Source: Lysobacteraceae bacterium NML93-0399 (GTDB lineage: Bacteria; Pseudomonadota; Gammaproteobacteria; Xanthomonadales; Xanthomonadaceae). Taken from it: a stretch of DNA of 64,000 nt. How positions within the stretch are numbered: the first letter of the stretch is position 1; each line of letters opens with the position of its first letter. The position numbers and the translations under genes were made by a program. The DNA is taken from the NCBI GenBank assembly GCA_002307375.1, contig NTJI01000001.1, positions 682,001 through 746,000 on the forward strand, given 5' to 3'. This document shows positions 40,131 through 57,050 of the stretch, in pieces. The notes under the pieces were generated by a model. The model saw only the letters and a program-made list of their open reading frames with translations. It had not been told where the DNA came from and made no database searches.

Positions 40131-40250
40131 TGATTGGTAATTCTTGATTCGTGATTGGAGAGCGGCTTTGCCGCGTTCGGGTGGCCGGGAACGATCAGGT
40201 CGGCAGGACGCGCCCTCGCCGTTTCGAATCACCAATCACGAATCACGAAT
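40131..40250. repeat. Inverted repeat between fmt and def
   Basis: Nineteen-base arms with one mismatch: ATTCTTGATTCGTGATTGG (40140-40158) and CCAATCACGAATCACGAAT (40232-40250), about 73 bases apart. The arms are themselves made of GATTCGTGATTGG-type units. The right arm contains the last codons and the stop codon of def. Confidence 0.8.
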
Positions 40251-40761
40251 CGCGGCCCTTCCGCAACTTCTCCAGCTTCTTCAGCGCGCGGTCGCGCTTG
40301 AGCGGAGAGAGGTAGTCGATGAAGAGCTTGCCGTCGAGGTGATCGATTTCGTGCAGCACGCAGGTCGCCAGCAGGCCGTCGACCGACATCTCGAACGGCT
40401 TGCCGTGGCGGTCGAGCGCGCTGACGGTGATGCCGTCGGCGCGGGTCACGTCTGCGAACACGCCCGGAATCGACAGACAGCCTTCGGTGTGCACGCGCAG
40501 GTCGGCCGAGCGGTCGCGGATCTGCGGGTTCACGAACACCAGCGGCTGCTCGCGGCCTTCGGTCACGTCGATGACCATGAAGCGCTCGTGGGTATCGACC
40601 TGCGTCGCGGCCAGGCCGATGCCCGGCGCTTCGTACATCGTCTGGAACATGTCGTCGAGCAGACGCTGGAACGCCGGGTCGGCGAAACGGTCGGCAGCGA
40701 CCGGCGCGGCGAGCGTGCGCAGGCGGGTGTGGGGGTATTCGAGGATCTCGAGCAGGGCCAT
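40243..40761 (-). CDS. def: Peptide deformylase
   Basis: Iron-dependent hydrolase (172 residues) that removes the N-formyl group from new proteins. All three family motifs are intact: GIGLAATQ (47-54), EGCLSIP (93-99, metal ligand Cys95) and HEIDHLDG (137-144, metal ligands and catalytic Glu138). The start gives [15 protein letters not shown], the normal N-terminus. The stop lies within an inverted repeat shared with the fmt-def gap, so the terminal residues may be altered by it. It is divergent from the LysM gene. Confidence 0.96.
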   Translation of the reverse strand: MALLEILEYPHTRLRTLAAPVAADRFADPAFQRLLDDMFQTMYEAPGIGLAATQVDTHERFMVIDVTEGREQPLVFVNPQIRDRSADLRVHTEGCLSIPGVFADVTRADGITVSALDRHGKPFEMSVDGLLATCVLHEIDHLDGKLFIDYLSPLKRDRALKKLEKLRKGRDS

Positions 40762-40828
40762 GGTCGTAAAAACAGCGAAGGCGGTCACAGCCGCGGGGGC
40801 GAAACGCGCATTGTAACGTGCGCCACAC

Positions 40829-40859
40829 TTGCGTCCGTGTCGCGCTTTCAGGCTATATT
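40829..40859 (+). promoter_or_regulatory. Sigma-70-type promoter of the LysM gene
   Basis: TTGCGT (40829-40834) and TATATT (40854-40859) with a 19-base spacer, upstream of the LysM ATG at 40900, which also has the AAGGGGA ribosome-binding site. The spacer is two bases longer than ideal. Confidence 0.45.
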
Positions 40860-40899
40860 GCGCCGCTGCAAGGGGAAAATCGCCAAGGGGACCCGCTAG

Positions 40900-42066
40900 A
40901 TGGCCGGCATGTTTCAACGCCTTTCCAGGACGTTCACGATCGGCTGCGCGGTCGCGCTGCTGACGGTCACCTCGTACGCCGCTGCCCAGCAGATGCGCGG
41001 CGATCATCCCGACACCTACGTCGTGGTCCGCGGCGATACGCTGTGGGGCATCGCGGGCCGGTTCCTCGACCGCCCGTGGCTGTGGCCGGAGATCTGGCAG
41101 GCCAATCCGCAGATCGCCAATCCACACCTTATCTATCCGGGCGACGTCATCAGCCTGGCGTATCTCAATCGCGTGACTGGCGTGGCTGTGCAGCCCGGCC
41201 CGCGTCCGGTCGACGCCTCGCCGATCGGTGCGATCCCGCTGTCGGATGTCGAGCCGTTCCTCAAGAACCGCCGCATCGTGTTCGATTTCGAAGACCTGCC
41301 CTACGTGCTCGGCTACGAAGGTGATCGTCTGCGCGGCAGCGTCGACCGCAACATCTACGTCAAGGGCCTCGATGCCGCGCGTCCCGGCGAGCGTTACGCC
41401 GTACTGCGTCCGGCGACCGAGTTCTACGGCGCGCGTCGTTCGCGCGACCTCGACTTCCGCGGCAAGCGCATCCACGGCGAAAGCAATCTGTGGTCGCAGA
41501 CCCAGCCGAAGGCGCGGCAGCAGGACGCGTTCCTCGGCGTGGAGATGGTGCAGATGGGCGTGGGCACGGTCGTGCACGGCCCGAGCGCGCAGAGCGAAAC
41601 CGCCACGCTGGCGCTGGACAATGACGGCTTCGAGGCGCGCGCCGGCGATCGCATCGTCCCGGTGAATCCGCAGCCCTACGATCTGCAGTTCTTCCCGCAC
41701 CCGCCCAGCGCAGACGCGCTGGCGGCCGACGCCCGCGTGATCGCCGTGGCCGACATGCTGGTCACCGGCGGCCCGCGCGACGTCATCGCGATTTCGGCCG
41801 GCCATCAGAACGGCGTCGACAACGGCACCGTCTTCTCGATCTGGAACGAAGGCGCGCATGTCATCGACCGCGTCGCGCACCCCAACACCTCGCGCATCAC
41901 GTCCTCGCCCAACGCGGGTACGCGCCGCGACCGCCTGCCGGACGAATACGCCGCGCATGCGATGGTGTTCCTGACCTACGACTTCGTCAGCTACGCGCTG
42001 GTGATGGAGGGCGAGAAGCCGGCCAAGGTGGGGTACACGGTCAAGCATCCCGACGCCGAGCAGTAA
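40900..42066 (+). CDS. LysM peptidoglycan-binding domain protein
   Basis: Exported protein of 388 residues. A signal peptide ([17 protein letters not shown], about residues 14-30) is followed by a LysM domain at about 39-87 ([28 protein letters not shown]...[11 protein letters not shown]). The rest is a periplasmic domain of unknown fold, with [21 protein letters not shown] and [16 protein letters not shown]. LysM domains bind peptidoglycan, so it is probably a periplasmic or wall-associated protein. The gene is divergent from def, and conserved in this position upstream of dprA in relatives, from memory. Confidence 0.9.
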   Translation: MAGMFQRLSRTFTIGCAVALLTVTSYAAAQQMRGDHPDTYVVVRGDTLWGIAGRFLDRPWLWPEIWQANPQIANPHLIYPGDVISLAYLNRVTGVAVQPGPRPVDASPIGAIPLSDVEPFLKNRRIVFDFEDLPYVLGYEGDRLRGSVDRNIYVKGLDAARPGERYAVLRPATEFYGARRSRDLDFRGKRIHGESNLWSQTQPKARQQDAFLGVEMVQMGVGTVVHGPSAQSETATLALDNDGFEARAGDRIVPVNPQPYDLQFFPHPPSADALAADARVIAVADMLVTGGPRDVIAISAGHQNGVDNGTVFSIWNEGAHVIDRVAHPNTSRITSSPNAGTRRDRLPDEYAAHAMVFLTYDFVSYALVMEGEKPAKVGYTVKHPDAEQ

Positions 42067-42106
42067 GGGCGGGCCCGCCACGCGGGCTTTCCCGACGGCG
42101 GTACAC

Positions 42107-42128
42107 GACGGCACCTTCGGGTGCCGTC
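42107..42128 (+). terminator. Hairpin after the LysM gene
   Basis: Nine-bp stem GACGGCACC/GGTGCCGTC with TTCG loop, 40 bases after the stop; followed by TTCGC. Likely terminator. Confidence 0.65.
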
Positions 42129-42155
42129 TTCGCATGCGTCCTAGGCTTGTCGGCC

Positions 42156-43307
42156 ATGGACGACGACACCCGGACCCGCGCTCTGCTGCGCCTCATCCAC
42201 GCCGGAGGCGCTGCGGCGCCGCGCAGGCGCCTGCTCGAAGACTCCGATGGCGTGGCCGCCGCACTGGCCCGCGGGCCCGATGCCTGGCGCGCCGCGGGAC
42301 TCGACGACCTCCAGCGCGCATCGCTCTCGCGCGACAGCGCGGCGGTCGACGCATCGCATCACTGGCTGGACGCGGCGCCCGGTCGTCACCTGCTCGGCTG
42401 GGACCACCCCGACTACCCCGCCCTGCTGCGCAGGATGCCGGCGCCGCCGCTGGCGCTGTTCGTCGAGGGCCGGCCGGAGGGGCTGTGGCGCGCCGGCATC
42501 GCTGTCGTCGGCAGCCGCGCGCCGACCTCAGGCGGGCGTGACACGGCCGCCGCGTTCGCGCGCCACTTCGCCGCTGCCGGATTCGCGGTCGTCAGCGGAC
42601 TGGCGAGCGGTATCGATGCCGCCGCGCACCTCGCCGTACTCGATGCGGAGGGCGACACTGTTGCCGTGCTCGGCAGCGGCATCGACGTGCCCTACCCGCG
42701 CTCGAATCTCCGGTTGCATGCGCGCATCGTCGAGGCCGGCACGGTCGTCAGCGAGTACCCGCCAGGCACGCCCGCGCGGCGCGAACAGTTCCCCAGCCGC
42801 AACCGCATCGTCGCAGGCCTGAGCCTGGGCACCCTGGTGGTCGAGGCCGCGCAGCGTTCGGGGGCGCTGATCACCGCCCGGCTGGCCGCTGATGCCGGGC
42901 GCGAAGTGTTCGCGGTGCCCGGTTCCATCCATAACCCGATGGCGCGCGGGTGTCACCGCCTGCTCCGCGATGGCGCGGCGCTGGTCGAATCGCCCGACGA
43001 GGTGACTGGCGCCCTGACGGCGGTGGCCGGCGAACTGGCCGACGCCTTGCGCGGACGGCTGTGCGCCCCCACTCAAGGTGGCGGAACAATACTGAACACG
43101 GCCGAAGCGAGTGCCATCGGCGCCGTCCCGGACGCCGACGCGGACTACAACCGGTTGTGGCATGCCCTCGGGCACGACCCAACCGGTATGGATGAACTGG
43201 TCGGCCGCAGCGGATTGACGGTGGCGCGGGCCTCGGCCATGCTGCTGACCATGGAGCTGGATGGACGTGTGACGAGTGCACACGGTCGGTATTCCCGAAA
43301 GTCCTGA
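42156..43307 (+). CDS. dprA: DNA processing protein DprA
   Basis: Cytosolic protein (383 residues) that loads RecA on incoming single-stranded DNA during natural transformation. I chose the ATG at 42156; the in-frame TTG at 42147 is a possible alternative. N-terminal SAM-like domain, then the Rossmann-type DprA core with [41 protein letters not shown], and [22 protein letters not shown]-terminal winged-helix domain ([29 protein letters not shown]) is present. It heads the dprA-smg segment. Confidence 0.95.
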   Translation: MDDDTRTRALLRLIHAGGAAAPRRRLLEDSDGVAAALARGPDAWRAAGLDDLQRASLSRDSAAVDASHHWLDAAPGRHLLGWDHPDYPALLRRMPAPPLALFVEGRPEGLWRAGIAVVGSRAPTSGGRDTAAAFARHFAAAGFAVVSGLASGIDAAAHLAVLDAEGDTVAVLGSGIDVPYPRSNLRLHARIVEAGTVVSEYPPGTPARREQFPSRNRIVAGLSLGTLVVEAAQRSGALITARLAADAGREVFAVPGSIHNPMARGCHRLLRDGAALVESPDEVTGALTAVAGELADALRGRLCAPTQGGGTILNTAEASAIGAVPDADADYNRLWHALGHDPTGMDELVGRSGLTVARASAMLLTMELDGRVTSAHGRYSRKS

Positions 43308-43340
43308 CACGACGCGCCGCAAGGCGCAGGCCGAGGGGAA

Positions 43341-43814
43341 ATGAAAGAAAGCATCCTGGATGTGCTGCTGTACCTGTTCGAACACTACTTCACCGAGGAT
43401 GCGGACCTCGTCCGCGATCGCGACTCGCTCCAGAACGGCCTGCTCCAGGCCGGTTTCAGTCCCGCCGAAGTCAGCAAGGCTTTCGACTGGCTCGACGCCC
43501 TGGCCGATCAGCGCCCGAGCGTGCCGGTGGTGCGGGCCGACGGCCCCACCCGCGTCTACGCCGGGCCCGAACTCGACCGCCTCGACGTGGACTGCCGCGG
43601 GTTCCTGCTGTTTCTCGAACAGCACGGCGTGCTCGATCCCGATCAGCGCGAACTCGTGCTCGACCGGGCGATGGCGCTGGACCAGGACGAGCTCGATCTC
43701 GACGACCTCAAATGGGTCGTGCTGATGGTGCTGTTCAACCAGCCCGGCAGCGAGGCCGCGTACGCGTGGATGGAGACGCAGATGTTCGTCGACGAACCCG
43801 AACCTGTGCACTGA
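43341..43814 (+). CDS. smg: Smg family protein (DUF494)
   Basis: Small acidic cytosolic protein of 157 residues matching Smg/DUF494: [54 protein letters not shown] and [13 protein letters not shown]. The biochemical role is unclear; the gene is conserved beside dprA. Followed by a good T-tailed terminator, which separates it from the GYF_2 triplet. Confidence 0.93.
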   Translation: MKESILDVLLYLFEHYFTEDADLVRDRDSLQNGLLQAGFSPAEVSKAFDWLDALADQRPSVPVVRADGPTRVYAGPELDRLDVDCRGFLLFLEQHGVLDPDQRELVLDRAMALDQDELDLDDLKWVVLMVLFNQPGSEAAYAWMETQMFVDEPEPVH

Positions 43815-43836
43815 ATCTCGCACCACTCGAAGCGCG

Positions 43837-43859
43837 AGGCGCCCTCAGGGGCGCCTTTT
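43837..43859 (+). terminator. Intrinsic terminator after smg
   Basis: AGGCGCCC (43837-43844), loop TCAG, GGGCGCCT (43849-43856) followed by TTT. This is the most classical intrinsic terminator in the window. Confidence 0.8.
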
Positions 43860-43968
43860 GCGTTTCCGGCGGTTGGGACGCCTGCGCACCCCGCGTAAGA
43901 TGAACGCGGGGAAACGCCATTGGTCCGAAGCCGCACGCCGTGCGCGCATGCCGGTGCGAAGGAACGCG

Positions 43969-44697
43969 ATGCACGCACACGACTGGTTCTATGCCCAGCC
44001 CGACGGCCAGCGTGCCGGCCCGGTGAGCCCGGACGATCTCGTTCGTCTGTACCAGAGCGACCGGATCCATCGCACGACGCCGGTGTGGCGCGACGGGATG
44101 CCGGACTGGGCGCCGCTGTCGATGGTCGCCACGAGTCTCGGCCTGCCGCCGATGCCGCCGATGCCGCCGATGCCGGCCATGCCGGCTCCGCCTCGACGCG
44201 GGCTGCATTGGGCCTGGATCGTCTTGATCGTCCTGGCGGCATTTTCGGTGCCGGTGATCGGAATCCTCGCCGCGATCGCGCTGCCGGCCTACCAGGACTA
44301 CCGCGTACGTGCGGTCATCAACGAAGTCGTCACGATCAGCGCGCCGCTGCGCCTGGAACTGCAGCCGGCGACGAGAGGCGATGCCGGCTGCTCGACCTCG
44401 GCTGCCGCAGAAGATCAATCGGCGCGCGCCATGCTCGAAGACGTCCTGCCGCTGCTCCGCGGACACCGGCACGTGGCCGATGTCGCGATCACGGACGGCG
44501 ACGCGCCCTCCGGCTGCCGGATCGAGATCACCCTGCGCGGCTTCGACAACGGTTCTGTGGATGGCCAAAGGCTGGCGTGGAACCTCAAGCCCGAAGACGG
44601 CAGCTGGACCTGCAGCAGCAGCGTTTCCGCCCGTTACCTGCCGACCGATTGCCGTCGAGTGCCACTCGACGCTTCCCAAGGAAGCGCTTCACGATGA
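43969..44697 (+). CDS. GYF_2 (DUF4339) domain protein with pilin-like segment
   Basis: Membrane protein of 242 residues. N-terminal GYF_2 domain (HDWFYAQPDGQRAGPVSPDDLVRLY...PVWRDGMPDWAPL), then a repetitive Pro-Met linker from tandem GATGCCGCC units, then one transmembrane helix whose end (IGILAAIALPAYQDYRVRA) is nearly identical to a type IV pilin N-terminal helix, and a C-terminal domain with cysteines (GDAGCSTS, SGCRIEI, WTCSSS, TDCRR). There is no GFTLxE prepilin-peptidase site. Function unknown. Its stop overlaps the next gene as ATGA. Together with two RDD proteins it forms a triplet of shared architecture. Confidence 0.8.
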   Translation: MHAHDWFYAQPDGQRAGPVSPDDLVRLYQSDRIHRTTPVWRDGMPDWAPLSMVATSLGLPPMPPMPPMPAMPAPPRRGLHWAWIVLIVLAAFSVPVIGILAAIALPAYQDYRVRAVINEVVTISAPLRLELQPATRGDAGCSTSAAAEDQSARAMLEDVLPLLRGHRHVADVAITDGDAPSGCRIEITLRGFDNGSVDGQRLAWNLKPEDGSWTCSSSVSARYLPTDCRRVPLDASQGSASR

Positions 44698-45635
44698 CCG
44701 ACTGGTACTACGCCGATGCCGACAACGCCCGCCAGGGACCGCTGCCGCCCGAGACACTGCGCGACCTGTACCAGCGCGGCGAAGTGCACGGCGCCACGCT
44801 GGTCTGGCATGACGGTCTGGATGCGTGGACACCGCTGCGCGATTGCCTGCAATCCCTGACGCCGGGCGCGGCCGCGCACGATGACGCGACGACGCGCGCG
44901 ACAGCCGCGGCATCGTCTGCTCAGACCCTGACAGACGCCGATGGCCGGCAGCACATCGCAGCGCCCGATGCATCGCCCGATGCTTCTCCCTATGCACCGC
45001 CCGCGGCACCACTCGAGCAGTCGACGCGCGTGGTCCACGGCGGCGAGGTGGTGGATGCCGGCTTCCTCAAGCGCGTCGCCGCGCTGTGCATCGACAATCT
45101 GCTGCTGACGGTCGTGTACTACGCGCTGATGCTGGTCCTGCTGCTGCTCGGCGGCATGGGGAGCGTGTTGGCCGGCGGCATGGACTCCGCCTCGTACGGG
45201 CCCACCTTCGCCATCCTGATGGGCCTGGGCTACCTGTCCTGGCCGCTGCTCAGCGGGCTGTACTACGTGCTGATGGAGTCGTCCGCGCACCAGGCATCGC
45301 TGGGCAAGATGGCGGTCGGCATCAAGGTCACCGCCCTCGACGGCACGCGCATCCGCCGCGGGCACGCGCTGGGGCGCTGGGTCTCGCACGTGCTCAATTA
45401 TCTGACGCTCTACATCGGCTACCTGCTGCCGCTGTTCACGCGCCGCAAGCAGGGCCTGCACGATCTGGTCGCGCGCACCTACGTTGTCGACCGTTGGGCC
45501 TACACCGACACGCCCGAACGTCAGCAGCCCAGGCTGGGCACGGCCGCCACGGTGGTGCTGGTGATCGTCGGCGTGGGCGTGGTCGGTGGCGCAGGCCTGA
45601 TCGCGATGGCCGGCCTCGCCTCGGCATTTCTGTGA
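44694..45635 (+). CDS. GYF_2-RDD membrane protein (first)
   Basis: Membrane protein of 313 residues. It starts with a GYF_2 domain (MTDWYYADADNARQGPLPPETLRDLYQRGEVHGATLVWHDGLDAWTPL). An Ala/Asp/Pro-rich linker follows, then a shared segment SPYAPPAAP...VVHGGEVVDAGFLKRVAALCIDN and a C-terminal RDD domain with several helices (HQASLGKMAVGIKVTALDGTRIRRGHALGRWVSHVLNYLTLYIGYLLPLFTRRKQGLHDLVARTYVV). RDD proteins are poorly characterised and are implied in ion transport. The ATG overlaps the previous stop, so it is translationally coupled to the pilin-like gene. Its close paralogue follows 52 bases later. Confidence 0.85.
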   Translation: MTDWYYADADNARQGPLPPETLRDLYQRGEVHGATLVWHDGLDAWTPLRDCLQSLTPGAAAHDDATTRATAAASSAQTLTDADGRQHIAAPDASPDASPYAPPAAPLEQSTRVVHGGEVVDAGFLKRVAALCIDNLLLTVVYYALMLVLLLLGGMGSVLAGGMDSASYGPTFAILMGLGYLSWPLLSGLYYVLMESSAHQASLGKMAVGIKVTALDGTRIRRGHALGRWVSHVLNYLTLYIGYLLPLFTRRKQGLHDLVARTYVVDRWAYTDTPERQQPRLGTAATVVLVIVGVGVVGGAGLIAMAGLASAFL

Positions 45636-45687
45636 TGCATCTGCTGCCTTTCCCCAACCGTTCCCGAAGCTTCCAGGATCCGCCCGC

Positions 45688-46662
45688 ATGACGCACTGGT
45701 ACTACATCGACGCCCACCGCCACCGCCAGGGCCCGCTGGATGGCGAGGCGCTGCACACGCTGCTCCAGACCGGCCAGGTGGACGGCGCTGCCCTGGCATG
45801 GCGCGAAGGCATGGCGGGCTGGACGCCGTTGCGTGACGTGGCGTCCCAGCTCGCGCCCGCGCCGGCGTCGCCGCCATCGGATGCCGAGCCCGCCGTCGCC
45901 AGCGTCGACGAGACGGGTTGGGCCCTCGAGCCGATGGCCGCAGCCGATACCCAGCCCGCTCCGGCCGAGGCGGACTGGACGCCTGCCACTTACGGCGCCT
46001 CGGATGCGGCGGATGCCGCGACCACGTCCCCCTACGCGCCGCCCACGGCGCCGGTGCAGGCGCGCGCACCCGTCGTCCACGGCGGCGAGGTGGTGATGGC
46101 AGGCTTCTGGAAGCGCGTGGCGGCCTATTGCCTGGACAGCGTCATCGTCACTGTCGCCACCATGATCGTGGGTGGCCTGATCGGCGGCGTCATCGGTGGC
46201 CTGATGGCAGTGAGCGGCATGGGCAACGAGCTGTCGCTGGTCCTGATCCAGCTCGTGGCCAACCTGCTGTCGCTGGCCATCACCGTCGGCTACTACGCCT
46301 GGTTCCATGCCTCGCACTCGATGGCCACGCCGGGCAAGATGGCCGTCGGTATCAAGGTCGTGCGCACCGATGGCGCCCGCATCTCGCTGGCACGGGGCAT
46401 CGGTCGCTACTTCGCGACCATTCTCAGCGGCCTGATCCTGGGCATCGGCTTCCTGATGGCCGCCTTCACCGCACGCAAGCAGGCCTTGCACGACATGGTC
46501 TGCGACACCCTGGTCGTCGACCGCTGGGCCTTCACCGACCGTCCCGAGCTGCAGCGCCACGAGCTGGGCACGGTCACCATCGTGGTTCTGGCGATCTTCG
46601 GCGTCCTGTTCAGCCTGGCGATCGTGCTCGGCATCGCGGTCGGCATCGCCGCACTTTCCTGA
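45688..46662 (+). CDS. GYF_2-RDD membrane protein (second)
   Basis: Membrane protein of 324 residues, paralogous to the previous gene: GYF_2 domain (THWYYIDAHRHRQGPLDGEALHTLLQTGQVDGAALAWREGMAGWTPL), low-complexity linker, the shared SPYAPPTAP...VVHGGEVVMAGFWKRVAAYCLDS, then an RDD domain (MATPGKMAVGIKVVRTDGARISLARGIGRYFATILSGLILGIGFLMAAFTARKQALHDMVCDTLVV). No signal peptide; the GYF_2 domain should be cytosolic. It lies in line with the two preceding genes and looks like a tandem duplicate. Confidence 0.85.
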   Translation: MTHWYYIDAHRHRQGPLDGEALHTLLQTGQVDGAALAWREGMAGWTPLRDVASQLAPAPASPPSDAEPAVASVDETGWALEPMAAADTQPAPAEADWTPATYGASDAADAATTSPYAPPTAPVQARAPVVHGGEVVMAGFWKRVAAYCLDSVIVTVATMIVGGLIGGVIGGLMAVSGMGNELSLVLIQLVANLLSLAITVGYYAWFHASHSMATPGKMAVGIKVVRTDGARISLARGIGRYFATILSGLILGIGFLMAAFTARKQALHDMVCDTLVVDRWAFTDRPELQRHELGTVTIVVLAIFGVLFSLAIVLGIAVGIAALS

Positions 46663-46681
46663 CCCGCCGCACCGGGGCTGC

Positions 46682-46716
46682 TTGACACACCACCCCGCGC
46701 GTGATTCCACTATAAA
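46682..46716 (+). promoter_or_regulatory. Possible topA promoter
   Basis: A consensus TTGACA (46682-46687) and a TATAAA (46711-46716) occur in the 147-base gap before topA. The spacer is 23 bases, longer than the normal 16-18, so only one of the hexamers may be used. Confidence 0.4.
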
Positions 46717-46722
46717 AGCAAC

Positions 46723-46751
46723 CGACGCCCGGGGCCCGTCCCCGGGCGTCG
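46723..46751 (+). promoter_or_regulatory. Strong hairpin in the topA leader
   Basis: Perfect 12-bp stem CGACGCCCGGGG/CCCCGGGCGTCG with a 5-base loop (CCCGT), only 7 bases past the TATAAA hexamer and 58 bases before the topA start. It lies at the very 5' end of the transcript if TATAAA is the -10 box, so it may stabilise the mRNA, act as an attenuator, or respond to supercoiling as a cruciform. Confidence 0.6.
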
Positions 46752-46809
46752 TCATCTTCACCCTTTTATCGGGCCCGCCCTCCCCCGGCAGGCCCCGGAT
46801 TCCGCCGAC

Positions 46810-49380
<2,571 letters not shown>

Positions 49381-49399
49381 TCCACGCAGGGCGTCCCGC

Positions 49400-49966
49400 A
49401 TGAGCGCAGCCGTGCTCGATGTCGCCACCGCCGCCGCGCTGCTCGCACGCGGCGGCGTGCTCGCCTACCCCACCGAAGGCGTGTGGGGGCTGGGCTGCGA
49501 TCCCTTCGATGAAACCGCCGTGCTGCGGTTGCTCGACATCAAGCAGCGCAGCGTCGACAAGGGCGTGATCCTGATCGCCGGCGCGGCCGCGCAGCTCGAT
49601 GCCATCGTCGACTGGGCGCGGCTGCCCGACGACGCCCGCACACGCGTGCTGGACAGTTGGCCGGGCCCCAATACCTGGATCGTCCCCGCGCGCGCCGACG
49701 TGCCCAGGTGGATCACCGGCATGCACGCAAGCGTTGCGGTACGCGTCAGCGCGCATCCCGAGGTGGTAGCGCTGTGCGCGACCTTCGGCGGCGCGCTGGT
49801 GTCGACCAGCGCCAATCTGTCGGGCGAACCCGCCGTCGCATCACGCGACGCACTGGACCCGCACCTGCTCGCCCGCGTCGATGGTGTACTCGATGGCGCG
49901 ACCGGCGGGCGCACCAGCCCGTCGACGATCCGGGATGCACTGACCGGCGACGTCCTGCGCGCCTGA
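49400..49966 (+). CDS. tsaC: L-threonylcarbamoyladenylate synthase (YrdC/TsaC)
   Basis: Makes threonylcarbamoyl-AMP from threonine, bicarbonate and ATP, the precursor of t6A37 on ANN-decoding tRNAs. 188 residues, the short TsaC form without a Sua5 C-terminal domain. Motifs: GGVLAYPTEGVWGLGCDPFDE, LLDIKQRSVDKGVILIA, WPGPNTWIVPAR, and VSTSANLSGEPA. The gene lies just after topA, an order seen in many gammaproteobacteria. Confidence 0.94.
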   Translation: MSAAVLDVATAAALLARGGVLAYPTEGVWGLGCDPFDETAVLRLLDIKQRSVDKGVILIAGAAAQLDAIVDWARLPDDARTRVLDSWPGPNTWIVPARADVPRWITGMHASVAVRVSAHPEVVALCATFGGALVSTSANLSGEPAVASRDALDPHLLARVDGVLDGATGGRTSPSTIRDALTGDVLRA

Positions 49967-50008
49967 TCTGCGGCGCGTCTCGGCAATTCCGAACGCGTCT
50001 TGATCTGC

Positions 50009-50185
50009 GCTTTCCCCGCACGCGGGGCATTGGGCCCTTCGCGGGTCGAAGGCCGGGGCGAGCCGTGTGTGCCGTGCGCAGTTCGTCAGGAGCGATTTCA
50101 CCGGTGGAGTCGCCCGAGGCCGGAGATGTCGCGATCGGAACGTTTGCCCCCACCCAACCCTCCCCCGCAACGCGGGGGAGGGCTC
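50009..50185. repeat. Palindromic intergenic repeat, family B (copy 4, reversed)
   Basis: Reverse orientation. Left part CTTTCCCCGC/GCGGGG with the insert CATTGGGCCCTTCG, then AAGGCCGGGGCGAGC; right part GTTTGCCCCCACCCAACCC and hairpin CTCCCCCGC/GCGGGGGAG ending GGGCTC. It shares the CATTG-GCCCTT insert with the copy at 26619. Confidence 0.8.
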
Positions 50186-50484
50186 AGTTCGTCGCTGGCT
50201 GAGGCACCACGCGAATCGATCCGGGCAGCAGCACGTATTGGATGTTCTTGCGCTGCCAACTCTGGGCTTCGGCTGTCCCCCGCGTTCCATGGAGATGGCC
50301 TGCATACGCACAGTCGCGACCGTTGGATTCCGGTTGCATTCGCAACTGAAATCGCGCAGGAAATCCGGTTGCCGCACTGCACAAACTATGCTCTATTCGA
50401 GTTCCGGCGTGGACGCGTTGTCGCGATGCAAGGACCTTGGCGCTCCGATTCCCGCGCCAGCCATGCACCTCTCCACGGACTGCC
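50186..50484. other. Upstream region of gltB
   Basis: No supported gene. There is a weak inverted repeat GTTGC-ATTC-GCAAC (50333-50346), and an AT-rich patch CACAAACTATGCTCTATTC (about 50381-50399) that may be the gltB promoter -10 region. A 100-codon minus-strand ORF here is not supported. Confidence 0.35.
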
Positions 50485-56587
<6,103 letters not shown>

Positions 56588-56621
56588 AGGGCTGCGGCAG
56601 CCTCGGACGACGATTGACCAA

Positions 56622-56782
56622 AGCCCTCCCCTGCCTGCGGGGGAGGGTTGGGTGGGGGCAACCATTCAAGTCGCGACTTCGTCAGGTCATTGCGGGTTAG
56701 GCCGCAAGACCGCGCCCGATGCGTTGCAACCGGCGTGCAAGGTACGCCCCCATCCCAACCTTCCCCCGCATGCGGGGGAAGG
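56622..56782. repeat. Palindromic intergenic repeat, family B (copy 5)
   Basis: Left arm AGCCCTCCCCTGCCTGC then GGGTTGGGTGGGGGCAA; right arm TACGCCCCCATCCCAACC with TTCCCCCGCATGCGGGGGAA. It lies 35 bases after the gltD stop. Confidence 0.85.
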
Positions 56783-56851
56783 CGCAAATGCCGCCCGCAG
56801 CCGCCACTGACGCGATCTGCGAATCAGCGCTCACACGACAACACGCTTGTG

Positions 56852-57012
56852 AGCCCTCCCCCGCCCGCGGGGGAGGGTTGGGTGGGGGCGAACGGCCTGA
56901 GCGCGATCCAGCCAGAACCGGGTGCCCTGGACGGTAAGACCGCGCCTGGTGCATTACAGAAGGCGCACAGGATTTGCCCCCATCCCAGCCTTCCCCCACC
57001 GGCGGGGGAAGG
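56852..57012. repeat. Palindromic intergenic repeat, family B (copy 6)
   Basis: Second copy in tandem with the preceding one and in the same orientation, ending 38 bases before the halogenase stop. Between the arms both copies share a similar middle segment (GCAAGACCGCGCC / GTAAGACCGCGCC). Together the two fill the 463-base gap between convergent gltD and the halogenase gene. Confidence 0.85.
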
Positions 57013-57050
57013 AGCGGACGACCGCCCACACTGAGCGATGGACCGGCACA

